DNA of 64,000 nt from Nocardioides currus (lineage in GTDB: Bacteria; Actinomycetota; Actinomycetes; Propionibacteriales; Nocardioidaceae). The notes beneath the pieces were generated by a model, which saw nothing but the letters and a program-made list of their open reading frames with translations, was not told the DNA's origin and did not search any database. This document shows, piece by piece, positions 38,301 to 46,253 of this stretch; the first letter of the stretch is position 1, and the number at the start of each line of letters is the position of its first letter. Position numbers and translations under genes: made by a program. Location of the stretch: the NCBI RefSeq assembly GCF_003057875.1, contig NZ_PYXZ01000004.1, positions 62,001 to 126,000 on the forward strand, written 5' to 3'.

Positions 38301-38735
38301 GGTGGGCTCGACCGCGGCGGCCTTCTTCGTCGTGGTCTTCTTCGCGGTCGTCTTCTTGGCCGCGGTCTTCTTCGCCGCCGCCTTCTTGGCGGGCGCCTTC
38401 TTGGCGGGCGCGACCGGCGCGTCGGCGTCGGCAGCCGCCGGGGCCGCGTCGGGGATCAGGCTGTCCTGCACCGAGGCGGGCGGGGTCGCCGCGGCCTTCT
38501 TGGCGCTCGAGCGGGTGCGGGTCGTCTTCTTGACCGCCGGCGCGGTCGGGGTCTCCACGCCGGCAGCGGGGTCGGGGGTGACGGGCTCGACCGGGGCGGC
38601 GGCGGCTGCCGTGGCGGCGGTCTTGCGGGGGGCGCGTCGCGTGGTCTTCTTCACCACCGGGGCGGCGGGGGCATCGGAGGTGTCCGAGCCGGATGAGCCG
38701 TTGTCGGTGGTGTCGTTCGGGTTGTCGTCGAGCAT
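35364..38735 (-). CDS. rne: Ribonuclease E/G family protein with long low-complexity N- and C-terminal arms
   Basis: This 1123-residue protein has an S1 RNA-binding domain (SLIGNVYLGRVQNVLPSMEA, FIDIGKGRNAVLY) and the catalytic DNase-I-like domain with metal-binding Asp in VVDVNTGKFTG and GGIIVVDFIDM. A zinc-link CEHCHGRG follows. The first about 430 residues are low-complexity and contain Ala/Lys repeats (AKKAPAKKAAAKKTAAKK) like histone H1 tails, interspersed with acidic stretches. The last about 250 residues are Pro/Glu/Ala-rich. It initiates mRNA decay and rRNA processing; the arms probably bind RNA or other degradosome proteins. ATG at 38735 is the first conserved start. It lies between the TIGR03936 gene and rplU, the normal actinobacterial order. 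Confidence 0.95.
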   Translation of the reverse strand: MLDDNPNDTTDNGSSGSDTSDAPAAPVVKKTTRRAPRKTAATAAAAAPVEPVTPDPAAGVETPTAPAVKKTTRTRSSAKKAAATPPASVQDSLIPDAAPAAADADAPVAPAKKAPAKKAAAKKTAAKKTTAKKTTTKKAAAVEPTAEQVEAVEAPVEDAPAAPVVKKTTRTRTRKTAAPEPATESPAAETGGAPSAVPLFQAPETAPRRTRATKKAAATPADDTTADTTADSAGDSAADAEAPAKPAKKAAAKKTTKKSTSKKKAAAAPVEDEEETSTEVADAETAEDADATESPDTDAADAADGAEGTDAEGEGDGTGPARRRRRRGGRRRRKGGEGSADGQDAESDDDSQDADKSDTGPQDSEQTEQGDGTSRRRRRRRRAGEEGDDSDDEPNTVTRVRNRRAPEDQITALAGSTRLEAKKQRRREGREAGRRRAPIVSEAEFLARRESVDRVMVIRQRKELTQIAVLEDKVLVEHYVARESQTSLIGNVYLGRVQNVLPSMEAAFIDIGKGRNAVLYAGEVNWSALGHKEGQPRKIESVLSSGQSVLVQVTKDPIGHKGARLTSQVSLAGRFLVYVPDGTTSGISRKLPDTERNRLKTLLKEIVPDTAGVIVRTAAEGASEEELTHDVERLKARWEDIESKAKGSAPQLLYGEPDLTLKVVRDLFTEDFAKLVIEGDDAWDTVQGYVSHVAPDLADRLEKFEPATEGRAAGKDVFTAYRIEEQIQKGLDRKVWLPSGGSLIIDRTEAMTVVDVNTGKFTGSGGNLEETVTKNNLEAAEEIVRQLRLRDIGGIIVVDFIDMVLESNRDLVVRRLVECLGRDRTRHQVAEVTSLGLVQMTRKRIGTGLLEAFSTDCEHCHGRGVVITAEPVEAKGESDDGDRRSSGRRNRGRGRGEGGNGQSNDNGNGNANGGGNGSSPSPSPAPAPSPKDVAAMPRHDHPVEAETSGTEAPDTETPDTETPGAAASVEVPSAVDVPAEAPDAPEGTETPGGETSAQEPAQESAPESAETPVEQAGEPKGAEPAVEAPAEEPAVEAPVEPVKPQVVTRTRRRSATRPAGPPVVPPVGVAGQRPESGLVEPGTAGLEPGPDSDDVPAGEQADEHADEPHVEHVPIKKRGSRKR

Positions 38736-39112
38736 GTCGCTCTCCTCGCCGGCACCCAGATCAGCTCCGGGGCCGTGTCGGCGTCGCGAGGCCCGGTGGA
38801 CGGGCGTCGGACGCAAAGCCTTCGTGTGGCGGCGACACCCTCCGCGTGCGCGTCATCCCAAGCGCGTCGATCACCCATCCGCGGTCGCTGGGCCGGGTGT
38901 GCACCTCTCTCACCGGTGCACGAGCCGCGTCGCGGAACTGGCGTCGACCTTCATCGGATGTGCCGGACCTTGACGGGGCCAGGCGAGAACGTCGTCGGCT
39001 CGTCGTGGATGGCGGACCATCCGCGTCGAACGTGGCGAGTATCGCACACTCGTCACGATTCGCCGGTAACCCCGACGGCGGCCGGACAGGTCGCCCGGGC
39101 CCGCCCGGGCGC
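38736..39112 (-). promoter_or_regulatory. Long leader region of rne
   Basis: This 377-base stretch holds no credible gene. It probably contains the rne promoter and a long 5' leader. A 7-bp hairpin (GTGCACC / GGTGCAC, 38899-38921) is visible inside it. Long structured leaders are used by RNase E to control its own mRNA in other bacteria. Whether that happens here is not known. Confidence 0.35.
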
Positions 39113-39826
39113 TCAGACGAGCGGGTCGCCGATCGCGCCGGAGGCCTCGAGGGTGCCCTGCTCGAGACGGGTCATCAGGGGCGCCTCGCCCATCGCCGTA
39201 CCCGACACCGCGGCCAGCGCCGTGAGCACGTCGTCGGGACGCACGGCCGGGACGCCGTGGCGCAGCACCAGCTCGAAGGCGGCCCCGTCACGCTCGGTGG
39301 AGGCGGCGGTCGCGAGCGAGAGCACGGCGTCGCGGGCGTCGAACTCGCGCAACCCCTTCTTGGTCATCCGCTCGACCAGCACCTCGTCGGCGGCCAGGAA
39401 CGCGTCGGCGGCGGCCTGCGCGGAGTCGAGCGGCACGGTCACGTCGATGCGCCAGCGGCTCGCCTCCAGGCGGTCGGCGAGCGAGCCACCGGGCGACTCC
39501 ACGACCTCGAGCACGTCGAGGCCGGGCGGCAGCGCCTCGTCGAGCAGCGCGTGCACCTCGGAGGGCACGAGCACCTGCGCGAGCGCGATCTCGAGGTATT
39601 CCGCCTCGCTGGCCGAGCCCGTCGGGGCAGCCCCGGCGTAGGAGATGCGCGGGTGCGGGTTGAAGCCGGACGAGTAGGCCATCGGGATGCGGGCGCGGAA
39701 GACCGCCCGCTCGAAGGCGCGGCTGAAGTCGCGGTGGCTGGTGAAGCGGAGGCGTCCGCGCTTGGCGTAGCGCACTCGGAGGCGCTGCACCGGGGGCGGC
39801 TGCTGGGGCGGGTCCTTACGTGGCAT
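39113..39826 (-). CDS. TIGR03936 family radical-SAM-associated protein (DUF2344)
   Basis: The 237-residue protein begins PVQRLRVRYAKRGRLRFTSH followed by RDFSRAFERAVFRARIPMAY and SSGFNPHPRISYAGA, the defining pattern of DUF2344. In most bacteria this gene lies beside, or is fused to, the TIGR03960 radical SAM protein, which here sits 14.7 kb upstream (54517-56487). Its biochemical role is unresolved; a link to RNA or tRNA modification has been suggested. ATG at 39826 is preferred over an upstream start because of alignment to the family start. Confidence 0.9.
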   Translation of the reverse strand: MPRKDPPQQPPPVQRLRVRYAKRGRLRFTSHRDFSRAFERAVFRARIPMAYSSGFNPHPRISYAGAAPTGSASEAEYLEIALAQVLVPSEVHALLDEALPPGLDVLEVVESPGGSLADRLEASRWRIDVTVPLDSAQAAADAFLAADEVLVERMTKKGLREFDARDAVLSLATAASTERDGAAFELVLRHGVPAVRPDDVLTALAAVSGTAMGEAPLMTRLEQGTLEASGAIGDPLV

Positions 39827-39868
39827 GTCGGGGCACACGCTAGCCGTCATGGTCCCCCACGGCCGACT

Positions 39869-41065
39869 TCAGGGCAGCTTCGCCTCCCGCATCTGCCGCG
39901 ACGCGTAGATGCTGTTGACGACCTCGCCGTCCAGCCACGCGGTGAGCCGCACCGCCTCCGCATCGAGGGCGGCCCGAGCGTCCGCGCCGACGTCCTCGCG
40001 CAGCACCACCCGCACGGCGGCGTCCGGGTCCTGCACCCAGCACCCGACGACGCGCCCCTCCCACCAGGCGGTGGTGCCACCGTTGCCGTTGGTGTCGAAG
40101 AGGTACGGCACGTGGGCGGCCTCGAGGTAGAAGGCGCGCTGCTTCCAGCCCATCAGGGTCGGGTCGAGCGCTGGCAGCAGGGCAGCCCACGGCTCGACCT
40201 CCGGCTCCGGCTCGAGGTCGTCGGCCAGCAGCCAGCCGGTCTCGCCCGAGTCGAGACCGACCACGACGGCCCCGAGATCGGCCAGCGCTCGCCGGACCGC
40301 GGACTTGGTCGAGCCGAGCCACCACACGATGTCGGTCTCGGTGCCCGGCCCGAAGGTGAGCAGCCAGCGGCGGACGAGCTCGGCATAGCCCGCCGCTTCG
40401 TCGAGCGGCTGGGGCGACTCCCCCAGCCAGGCCGCCATCGAGGTCCACTGCGGCTGGGAGACCCGCCAGTGGCTGCCGTTGTGCCCGCGCACGATCAGGC
40501 CGTCGGCGCCGAGCTGGCCCAGCACCCGCGGCGCCAGCGAGACGTCGGCCGCCCACTTGGTGTCGCCGCCGATGCGGACCTTGCCGGTCAGGACGGGCAG
40601 CTCCTCACGCAGCGCCCGCGCGCTCACCTCGGCTCCCCCGGCCAGCCGTTCGAGCACCGCGTCGCGGGCCGCGGCCAGCCAGGCGTCCCCGTCGTCGGCC
40701 AGCCCGCCGGCCACCGCGTCCTTGACGATCCGCTTGGCCTCCGTCAGCGCGACCCGGGCCGACGCGCTCCCCCACGCCGCAGGGAGCAGGTCGCGCGGGA
40801 AGACGAACAGGGTCCGGCGCATCGCCAGCTGCTTGACCAGCGTGCGGTCGTCGTACAACGCGCGATCGACGTCGTCGCGGGTGAGCCCGTCGACGCGGGC
40901 GTGGAGGGAGAGGTACGGCGTGGGCGGCTCGGTCGAGTGCAGCACCGTCATCGCCCGGGTGGCCGCGACCGCGTCGGCGGCCCGGTGGTCCGGATGGATC
41001 GCGTGGCGCCGCGCCAGCCGGGCGCGCCGCTGCTCGTCGGTGACGTGGAGCCGGGCGCCGGTCAT
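39869..41065 (-). CDS. Winged-helix HTH_42 (DUF1006/AlkZ-YcaQ-like) protein
   Basis: The 398-residue protein has the features of the HTH_42 superfamily, which includes the AlkZ/YcaQ DNA-crosslink glycosylases. These features are PYLSLHARVDGLTRDDVDRA, LAMRRTLFVFPRDLLPAAWG, VLTGKVRIGGDTKWA and LMGWKQRAFYLEA, with a late DTNGNGGTTAWWEGRVVGCW. Whether it has glycosylase activity depends on catalytic residues that I could not align with confidence. ATG at 41065 overlaps the stop of the membrane gene upstream (TGATG), so the two are cotranscribed. It lies at the left edge of the glycan island, downstream of which TIGR03936 resumes. Confidence 0.8.
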   Translation of the reverse strand: MTGARLHVTDEQRRARLARRHAIHPDHRAADAVAATRAMTVLHSTEPPTPYLSLHARVDGLTRDDVDRALYDDRTLVKQLAMRRTLFVFPRDLLPAAWGSASARVALTEAKRIVKDAVAGGLADDGDAWLAAARDAVLERLAGGAEVSARALREELPVLTGKVRIGGDTKWAADVSLAPRVLGQLGADGLIVRGHNGSHWRVSQPQWTSMAAWLGESPQPLDEAAGYAELVRRWLLTFGPGTETDIVWWLGSTKSAVRRALADLGAVVVGLDSGETGWLLADDLEPEPEVEPWAALLPALDPTLMGWKQRAFYLEAAHVPYLFDTNGNGGTTAWWEGRVVGCWVQDPDAAVRVVLREDVGADARAALDAEAVRLTAWLDGEVVNSIYASRQMREAKLP

Positions 41066-42387
41066 CACATGGCGATGCTGTCGAGGCCGAACATGGACGG
41101 CGCCAAGGCGTAGAGCACGAGGGCGGCCAGCGCGATCACGACCGCGGTGCGCGTGCGCAGGAGCAGGGCGAAGAAGCCGAGCCCGATCGGCCACAGCGCG
41201 AGCCCGTAGCGGGTGTGCACGCCGATGTACTGCCCCGTCGTCACGAAGACCATCACGTCGAGCAGGATCGGGCCCAGCGCGAGGCCGAGGAGGTAGCCCG
41301 GCGCGAGCTGGCGCACGAAGGCCGCGGGCTCGCGGGCCACGCCGGCCCAGATCGCCAGCGCCGGGCCGGCCATCGCCAGCATCATCCAGGTGGCCGGCAT
41401 GTTGAGCGGCCCCTCGCCGTACGGACCGAGGAACCGGAAGCTGTCGAGCACCAGCTGCACGGGCAGCAGCGAGTCGACCAGGTAGTTGCCCGGAGGGGCG
41501 GGGTCGCCGATCTGGGTGGCGCTGACGACGAGCATCGAGACGAGCGTGAAGACGAGGGTGCTGGCGCCGAGCCAGGCGCCCGCCACGACCGCTCGCACGC
41601 GGGTGGCGCGTTCGACCGCACCCGGCCAGGCCACCACCGCCAGCAGTGCGATGCCGAGCCCGAGCACCACGACGATGTTGGAGCCCTTGACGCCCGCGGC
41701 TCCGAGCCCGGCGAGCACGAGGGTCCACCACGGCCACTCCCGGCGCAGGAACTTCAGGGTCGCGAGCGTGGCCAGCGCCCCGACCGGGATGTCGAGGGCG
41801 TGCGGGGTGATGAAGGTGTACTGCTGCTGCAGGGCCGGGACCAGCAGCACAGTGGACGCGGCGACCAGGGAGCCGCCCCGTCCGGCGCCCAGCGCGCGGG
41901 CGACGAGGAACAGCGACCACATGCTCAACGCGGCCCACAGGGCACCGACCAGCCGGGCGGCCAGCAGCGCGTTGTCGACCAGGCCCGAGCCGGTCAGCAC
42001 CGCCGCGACGGCGCCGGTCGCCCAGTAGTACGGCGCCGGGTCGGCCGCCGCCGAGTTGAGGGTGAACACGTCGGGCGAGTCGCGGCAGGGGGGCGGCTTC
42101 GGGCCGTCGATGCGGGTGATGCCGCGGCACGCGCGGACGTCCTGCCCCCAGGCGCCGATCTCCTCGCCGTTGCGCATCCACAGGTCGCCGGTCGCGACCT
42201 GGTGCACCCGCTCGGCGTACTGCCACTCGTCGAAGATGCTGAGCTGGCCGTTGGCGACCGCCTGGTTGGCCACGACCGGGGCAGCCAGGGCCGCGAAGAC
42301 CACCAGCAGCGCGGCGTGCGCGCGCCACCCGGTGAGCCTGGAACGCACCGACTCGACCCACGTCCTGGCGCTGCCCCCGTTCGTCAC
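41065..42387 (-). CDS. Polytopic membrane protein, glycosyltransferase (GT-C)-like
   Basis: The 440-residue protein has about ten membrane helices. A first large outer loop carries acidic residues (LSIFDEWQYAERVHQVATGD), as in GT-C enzymes that use polyprenyl-phosphate sugars, where a catalytic Asp or Glu pair sits in loop 1. The helical pattern resembles the ArnT/PMT/DUF2142-type superfamily. Two cysteines in CRGITRIDGPKPPPC may form a disulfide outside the cell. It starts at GTG 42387 and is divergent from the GT2 gene. It probably transfers a sugar onto a cell-surface polymer. Donor and acceptor are unknown. Confidence 0.7.
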   Translation of the reverse strand: MTNGGSARTWVESVRSRLTGWRAHAALLVVFAALAAPVVANQAVANGQLSIFDEWQYAERVHQVATGDLWMRNGEEIGAWGQDVRACRGITRIDGPKPPPCRDSPDVFTLNSAAADPAPYYWATGAVAAVLTGSGLVDNALLAARLVGALWAALSMWSLFLVARALGAGRGGSLVAASTVLLVPALQQQYTFITPHALDIPVGALATLATLKFLRREWPWWTLVLAGLGAAGVKGSNIVVVLGLGIALLAVVAWPGAVERATRVRAVVAGAWLGASTLVFTLVSMLVVSATQIGDPAPPGNYLVDSLLPVQLVLDSFRFLGPYGEGPLNMPATWMMLAMAGPALAIWAGVAREPAAFVRQLAPGYLLGLALGPILLDVMVFVTTGQYIGVHTRYGLALWPIGLGFFALLLRTRTAVVIALAALVLYALAPSMFGLDSIAM

Positions 42388-42453
42388 GCGGCGAGTATGC
42401 CGCAGCCGGGCCCGCCCTCGTGGAGGCACGGGTCGGGGCCGGCCGTTGCTAGC

Positions 42454-43260
42454 ATGCGCGCCGTGCCGACGACAGACCCCCGACCCTCCACCGACAGCCG
42501 GGTCCTGGTCATCGTCCCGGCGTGGAACGAGCAGGCCAGCGTCGGCGACACCGTGCACGAGATCCGGAGCACCAACCCGGGCGTGGACGTGCTCGTGGTC
42601 GACGACGGGTCCGGCGACCGCACCGCCACCGTCGCGGCGGCGGCCGGCGCGAGCGTCGTGCGCCTCCCCTTCAACCTCGGGGTCGGCGGCGCGATGCGCA
42701 CCGGCTACCGGCACGCGCTGCGGGCCGGCTACGACGTGGCCGTGCAGATCGACGCGGACGGCCAGCACGACCCGCGCTACCTCGACACCCTGATCGCCGA
42801 GCTCGACCGCGTCGACATCTGCATCGGCAGCCGCTTCGCCCGCGCCGACGACCCCTACACCGTCCGCGGCCCGCGACGGTGGGCGATGATCCTGCTCGCG
42901 CGCGTGTTGAGCCGGCTGGCCGGCACCACGCTGACCGACGTCACCTCCGGCTTCCGCGTCTGCAACCGCCGCGCGATGACGGTCTTCGCCGAGCACTACC
43001 CGGCGGAGTACCTCGGCGACACCGTCGAGTCCCTCGTCATCGCCACGCGCGTCGGGTGCCGCGTCGGCCAGGTGCCCGTCGACATGCGGCGCCGGGCCGC
43101 GGGCCAGCCGAGCGCCTCGCCGCTGAAGGCGGCGGTCTTCCTGTGCCGGGCCGTGGTCGCGCTGGGGCTCGCGCTCGTACGCCGCTGGCCGGCCACCTTC
43201 GACGAGGGCCTCACCGACAGCGGCGCCCTGCAGACCGACGCACGGGCGGAGGCGTCATGA
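42454..43260 (+). CDS. Glycosyltransferase family 2, polyprenyl-phosphate sugar synthase-like
   Basis: This 268-residue GT-A enzyme has VLVIVPAWNEQASVGDTVHE, VLVVDDGSGDRT, the DxD motif in VQIDADGQHDPRYLDTLI and FNLGVGGAMRTGYRHAL. It resembles DPM1-like enzymes that load a hexose from a nucleotide sugar onto polyprenyl phosphate. The next gene, a DUF2304 membrane protein, overlaps it (ATGA); GT2-DUF2304 pairs are common in glycan loci. It would supply the lipid-linked sugar used by the membrane GT-C enzymes in the island. Alternative start GTG at 42463. Confidence 0.9.
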   Translation: MRAVPTTDPRPSTDSRVLVIVPAWNEQASVGDTVHEIRSTNPGVDVLVVDDGSGDRTATVAAAAGASVVRLPFNLGVGGAMRTGYRHALRAGYDVAVQIDADGQHDPRYLDTLIAELDRVDICIGSRFARADDPYTVRGPRRWAMILLARVLSRLAGTTLTDVTSGFRVCNRRAMTVFAEHYPAEYLGDTVESLVIATRVGCRVGQVPVDMRRRAAGQPSASPLKAAVFLCRAVVALGLALVRRWPATFDEGLTDSGALQTDARAEAS

Positions 43261-43697
43261 CCCCCACCGCCCTGGGCGTGGCCGTCTCGGTCATCGTCAC
43301 CGTCGTCCTGTTCGAGATGCTGCGCCGGCACCGGCTGCGCGAGAAGTACGCCCTGATCTGGTTCTCCATCGCGATCGGGCTGCTCGTCATCACGATCTTC
43401 CCGGTCGTGCTCACGTCGGCCGCCGAGCTGCTGCACGTGCAGGTGCCCGCCAACCTGCTCTTCTTCGTCGGCTCGCTCCTCCTGCTCGCGATGAGCCTCC
43501 AGCACAGCTTCGAGCTCGGCCGGCTCGAGGAGCGCACCCGCACCCTGGCCGAGGAGGTCGCGCTGCTGCGGCTCGCCCTCGACGAGCGCGCCCCCGACCA
43601 GCACGGCGTCGACGAGCGCGGCCTCGAGCCGCCCGACGACCTGCCCGAGCCCGGGGAACCCGCCGGCACGGACACGTCGGACGACGGTCCCGCGTGA
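43257..43697 (+). CDS. DUF2304 family membrane protein
   Basis: The 146-residue protein has three membrane helices (GVAVSVIVTVVLFEML, LIWFSIAIGLLVITIFPVVL, NLLFFVGSLLLLAMSL) and the DUF2304 signature RLREKYALIWF near the start. A charged coiled tail (LGRLEERTRTLAEEVALLR) and an acidic end complete it. It overlaps the GT2 genes on both sides (ATGA and GTGA). DUF2304 proteins accompany polyprenyl-linked glycosyltransferases and may help flip or hold them at the membrane; their biochemical role is not known. Confidence 0.9.
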   Translation: MTPTALGVAVSVIVTVVLFEMLRRHRLREKYALIWFSIAIGLLVITIFPVVLTSAAELLHVQVPANLLFFVGSLLLLAMSLQHSFELGRLEERTRTLAEEVALLRLALDERAPDQHGVDERGLEPPDDLPEPGEPAGTDTSDDGPA

Positions 43698-44593
43698 GCC
43701 ACCTGCACCTGGTCGTGGCCTACTGGGGAGACCCGGCCCTGCTCGACCTGACCATGCGCAGCGTGCTCGCCCAGACCGACCCGCGCTGGCGGGTCACCGT
43801 GATCGACGACGGCTATCCCGACCCGGCCGCGCAGCAGACGTGGGGTGAGCACACGGACGAGCGCATCAGCTATCAGCGAAACGACGTCAACCTCGGGGTC
43901 GCCGGCAACTTCGAGAAGGCCAGGCAGGTCGCGGTGGCCGACGAGGACGCGGACCTGGTCGCCTTCCTCGGCAGCGACGACCTGCTGCACCCGACGTACG
44001 TCGCGAACGCCTGGCGCGTCCACGAGCAGCACCCGGACGTCGACATCGTCCAGCTCGGGGTGCGGGTGATCGACGAGGCCGGCGAACCCGCCGACGGGCT
44101 GACCGAGCGGATCAAGCGCGCGCTGATGCCGCGCGGCGCCGGGCAGCACGTCCTCGGCGGGGAGACGCTGGCCACCAGCCTGCTGCGCGGCAACTGGCTC
44201 TACTGGCCCTCGCTCGTGTTCCGGCGCGAGGCGCTCGGCCGGGTGGCGTTCCGGGCCGACCTGCCGACCATCCTCGACCTGGCCCTGGTCCTCGACCTCG
44301 TCAGCGGTGGCTCACGGCTGGTGGTCGACCCCGCCGTCTGCTTCTCCTACCGCCGTCACGCCCAGAGCGCGTCCTCGCAGGGGCTGCACACCGGCGACCG
44401 GTTCGACGAGGACCGCCGCTTCTTCGCGGAGTCCGCGGGCCGCATGGACGCGCACGGTTGGCCGAGGGCGGCCCGGGCCGCACGCCGCCGCTGGGTCTCG
44501 CGGCTGCACGCGCTCACACTGGCTCCGGCAGCCCTGCGTCTTCGCTCCGGCGACCAGCTGCGGGCCGTGGCTCGTCACGCCCTTCGTCGCTGA
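43694..44593 (+). CDS. Glycosyltransferase family 2
   Basis: The 299-residue protein begins HLVVAYWGDPALLDLTMRSV and has VTVIDDGYPDPAAQQ, NLGVAGNFEKARQVA and the metal-binding VAFLGSDDLLHPTYVANAW. This is a GT-A fold enzyme of the kind found in surface-polysaccharide loci. The C-terminus is Arg/Ala-rich. It begins at GTG overlapping the DUF2304 stop. Its last 80 bases overlap the end of the convergent DUF2142 gene, so both genes share coding DNA. Sugar specificity is unknown. Confidence 0.88.
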   Translation: MSHLHLVVAYWGDPALLDLTMRSVLAQTDPRWRVTVIDDGYPDPAAQQTWGEHTDERISYQRNDVNLGVAGNFEKARQVAVADEDADLVAFLGSDDLLHPTYVANAWRVHEQHPDVDIVQLGVRVIDEAGEPADGLTERIKRALMPRGAGQHVLGGETLATSLLRGNWLYWPSLVFRREALGRVAFRADLPTILDLALVLDLVSGGSRLVVDPAVCFSYRRHAQSASSQGLHTGDRFDEDRRFFAESAGRMDAHGWPRAARAARRRWVSRLHALTLAPAALRLRSGDQLRAVARHALRR

Positions 44594-46115
44594 CGACGCC
44601 GGCCCGCAGCAGCATCCGGCTCAGCGCGAGCCAGGTGACGACGACGAGCACCGTGTAGAGGGCGAACTGCACCTCCGCGGTGAGCGGCGGCTCCCAGCCG
44701 CCGTCGAAGGCGCTGCCCGACACGCCGCTCACGTTGCGTCGCAGCTGGGCGAAGTAGGCGCGGACGTGGACGTAGGCCAGCAGCCCGGTGATGGGCACGC
44801 AGATGAAGGCGACCCGGTTGGCGAACGACTGGTCGGACCGCTCGGAGGCGACCATGCCGGCGAGGACCGGGACGAGCAGGAGCAGCGGGATCGTGTAGCG
44901 GCCCTGCCAGACCGGGCCGACCGAGCCCCACTGGGCGGCCTGGATGGCGATCGGCACGAAGTAGGCCGCGGCGACGAGCGTCGCGAGCGCGGCGAGGCGG
45001 CGCCGGTCGACGACGGTGGCGAGCATGCCGACGATGAAGATCGCGCCGGTGATGTAGAAGGTGTACTCCCGCGGGGAGAGCACGGTGTCGAGCCAGCCGA
45101 AGATGCCGACGACCTCGTTGAGGCCGGAGTCGATCCGCGCGGCGGACAGCGACCAGGCGTCCCACATCGAGACGGGGGCCGCGGTGGAGGTGCCCTCCAG
45201 CGACCCGGCCGAGCTGAAGGTCCAGGCGCAGTTGATCGCGCTGGCCACGACCGGCAGCGCCGTGAAGGCCAGCATCCGGCGCTCCAGCAGCCGCTTGACC
45301 AAGGGGCCACCGAAGGCGACCAGCAGCACGCCGAGCCAGATCGCGAGCCACACCGGCGAGATCATCCGGGCGATGCACAGCGCCGCCGCGGACACCAGCG
45401 AGATGCGCAGCAGCAGCGTCGAGAGGAGCGCCTGCGGGCGCAGCAGTGCCGCGAGGCTGCACGCGCCCACCGCGGCCATCGCGGTGATCTCGAGCGAGTT
45501 GGGGTTCACCACGCCGCCGAGGTAGAGCACCATCGGCGAGCAGCCGACCAGCACCCCCGTCATGGCCAGCGCCGGACGACGCATCGTGCGGGCGGCCGCG
45601 AGGGCGAGGCCCAGGAACATCGAGCTGATCAGCACCGCCATGCCGCGCTCGGAGGGGACGGCGAGGTCGAGCGGCACCACCAGCGTCGGCAGGCCGGTGA
45701 CGACGTAGTAGCTCGGGATGTAGCGGCCGGCCGGGTTGGGGTAGGGCAGCAGCTTCTCGCTGTCCCCGACCGGCGCGAGGCACTCGGCCGAGACCAGCGG
45801 CTGGAAGGCATAGCAGCCAGCACTGCCGGCGGAGGACAGCAGCCCCTCGGGCACCTCGTCGACGCCGGTGGTGCCGAGCACCTGGTCGCCCTCGGGCGGG
45901 TCGGGAGTCAGGTTGCCGTGCGCGGCGCCGTACGCCCGCAGCTCGTGCGCGACCGAGTCGGGGGCCGACCACAGCGGGGTGGCCAGCGACCACATCGTCA
46001 TGAAGAGCGCGCTCCAGAGCCAGAAGACCAGCGCGTGGCGCACGAAGCCGCGCAGGTCCACCTCACGGTCCGGTCCCATCGCAGGTCCCCACGCCCGGCC
46101 CCTCGCCTTGCTCAC
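44514..46115 (-). CDS. DUF2142 family membrane protein
   Basis: The 533-residue protein has about twelve membrane helices and the DUF2142 layout: WSLATPLWSAPDSVAHELRA at the start, a Cys-containing outer loop (SAGCYAFQPLVSAEC), PNPAGRYIPSYYVVTGLP and VNPNSLEITAMAAVGACSL. GPVWQGRYTIPLLLLVPVL lies near the end. DUF2142 proteins lie in actinobacterial and streptococcal wall-glycan loci and resemble GT-C glycosyltransferases. The last 27 codons overlap the GT2 gene on the other strand. GTG at 46115 is chosen. It is divergent from the coiled-coil gene at 46254. Confidence 0.85.
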   Translation of the reverse strand: MSKARGRAWGPAMGPDREVDLRGFVRHALVFWLWSALFMTMWSLATPLWSAPDSVAHELRAYGAAHGNLTPDPPEGDQVLGTTGVDEVPEGLLSSAGSAGCYAFQPLVSAECLAPVGDSEKLLPYPNPAGRYIPSYYVVTGLPTLVVPLDLAVPSERGMAVLISSMFLGLALAAARTMRRPALAMTGVLVGCSPMVLYLGGVVNPNSLEITAMAAVGACSLAALLRPQALLSTLLLRISLVSAAALCIARMISPVWLAIWLGVLLVAFGGPLVKRLLERRMLAFTALPVVASAINCAWTFSSAGSLEGTSTAAPVSMWDAWSLSAARIDSGLNEVVGIFGWLDTVLSPREYTFYITGAIFIVGMLATVVDRRRLAALATLVAAAYFVPIAIQAAQWGSVGPVWQGRYTIPLLLLVPVLAGMVASERSDQSFANRVAFICVPITGLLAYVHVRAYFAQLRRNVSGVSGSAFDGGWEPPLTAEVQFALYTVLVVVTWLALSRMLLRAGVVSDEGRDEPRPAAGRRSEDAGLPEPV

Positions 46116-46253
46116 GGTGCTGTCGTCTCCTCGGTGCTCGCGGCCCCGCCGGCGGCGGGACCCGGGCGAGTCTAGGTTCTCCGCGCCGTACGTCCACGAT
46201 CGCGGTTCACGCGCCGGCGGCGGGCTCGCGCATCAGCGATAGGGTCTGGAGCC

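Noticed and set aside
37560..38420. Clustered Lys/Ala repeats as evidence of a separate histone-like gene
   Set aside because: They are in frame with the RNase E core without stop or start signals, so they are its N-terminal arm.
35172..38696. 1174-codon open frame antisense to rne
   Set aside because: The composition ([13 protein letters not shown]) comes from the repetitive, GC-rich rne arms. No domain, no start context, and rne on the other strand is certain.
39040..39075. TTACCG...GATACT as an rne promoter
   Set aside because: Spacing of 20 bases is too long for a confident call.
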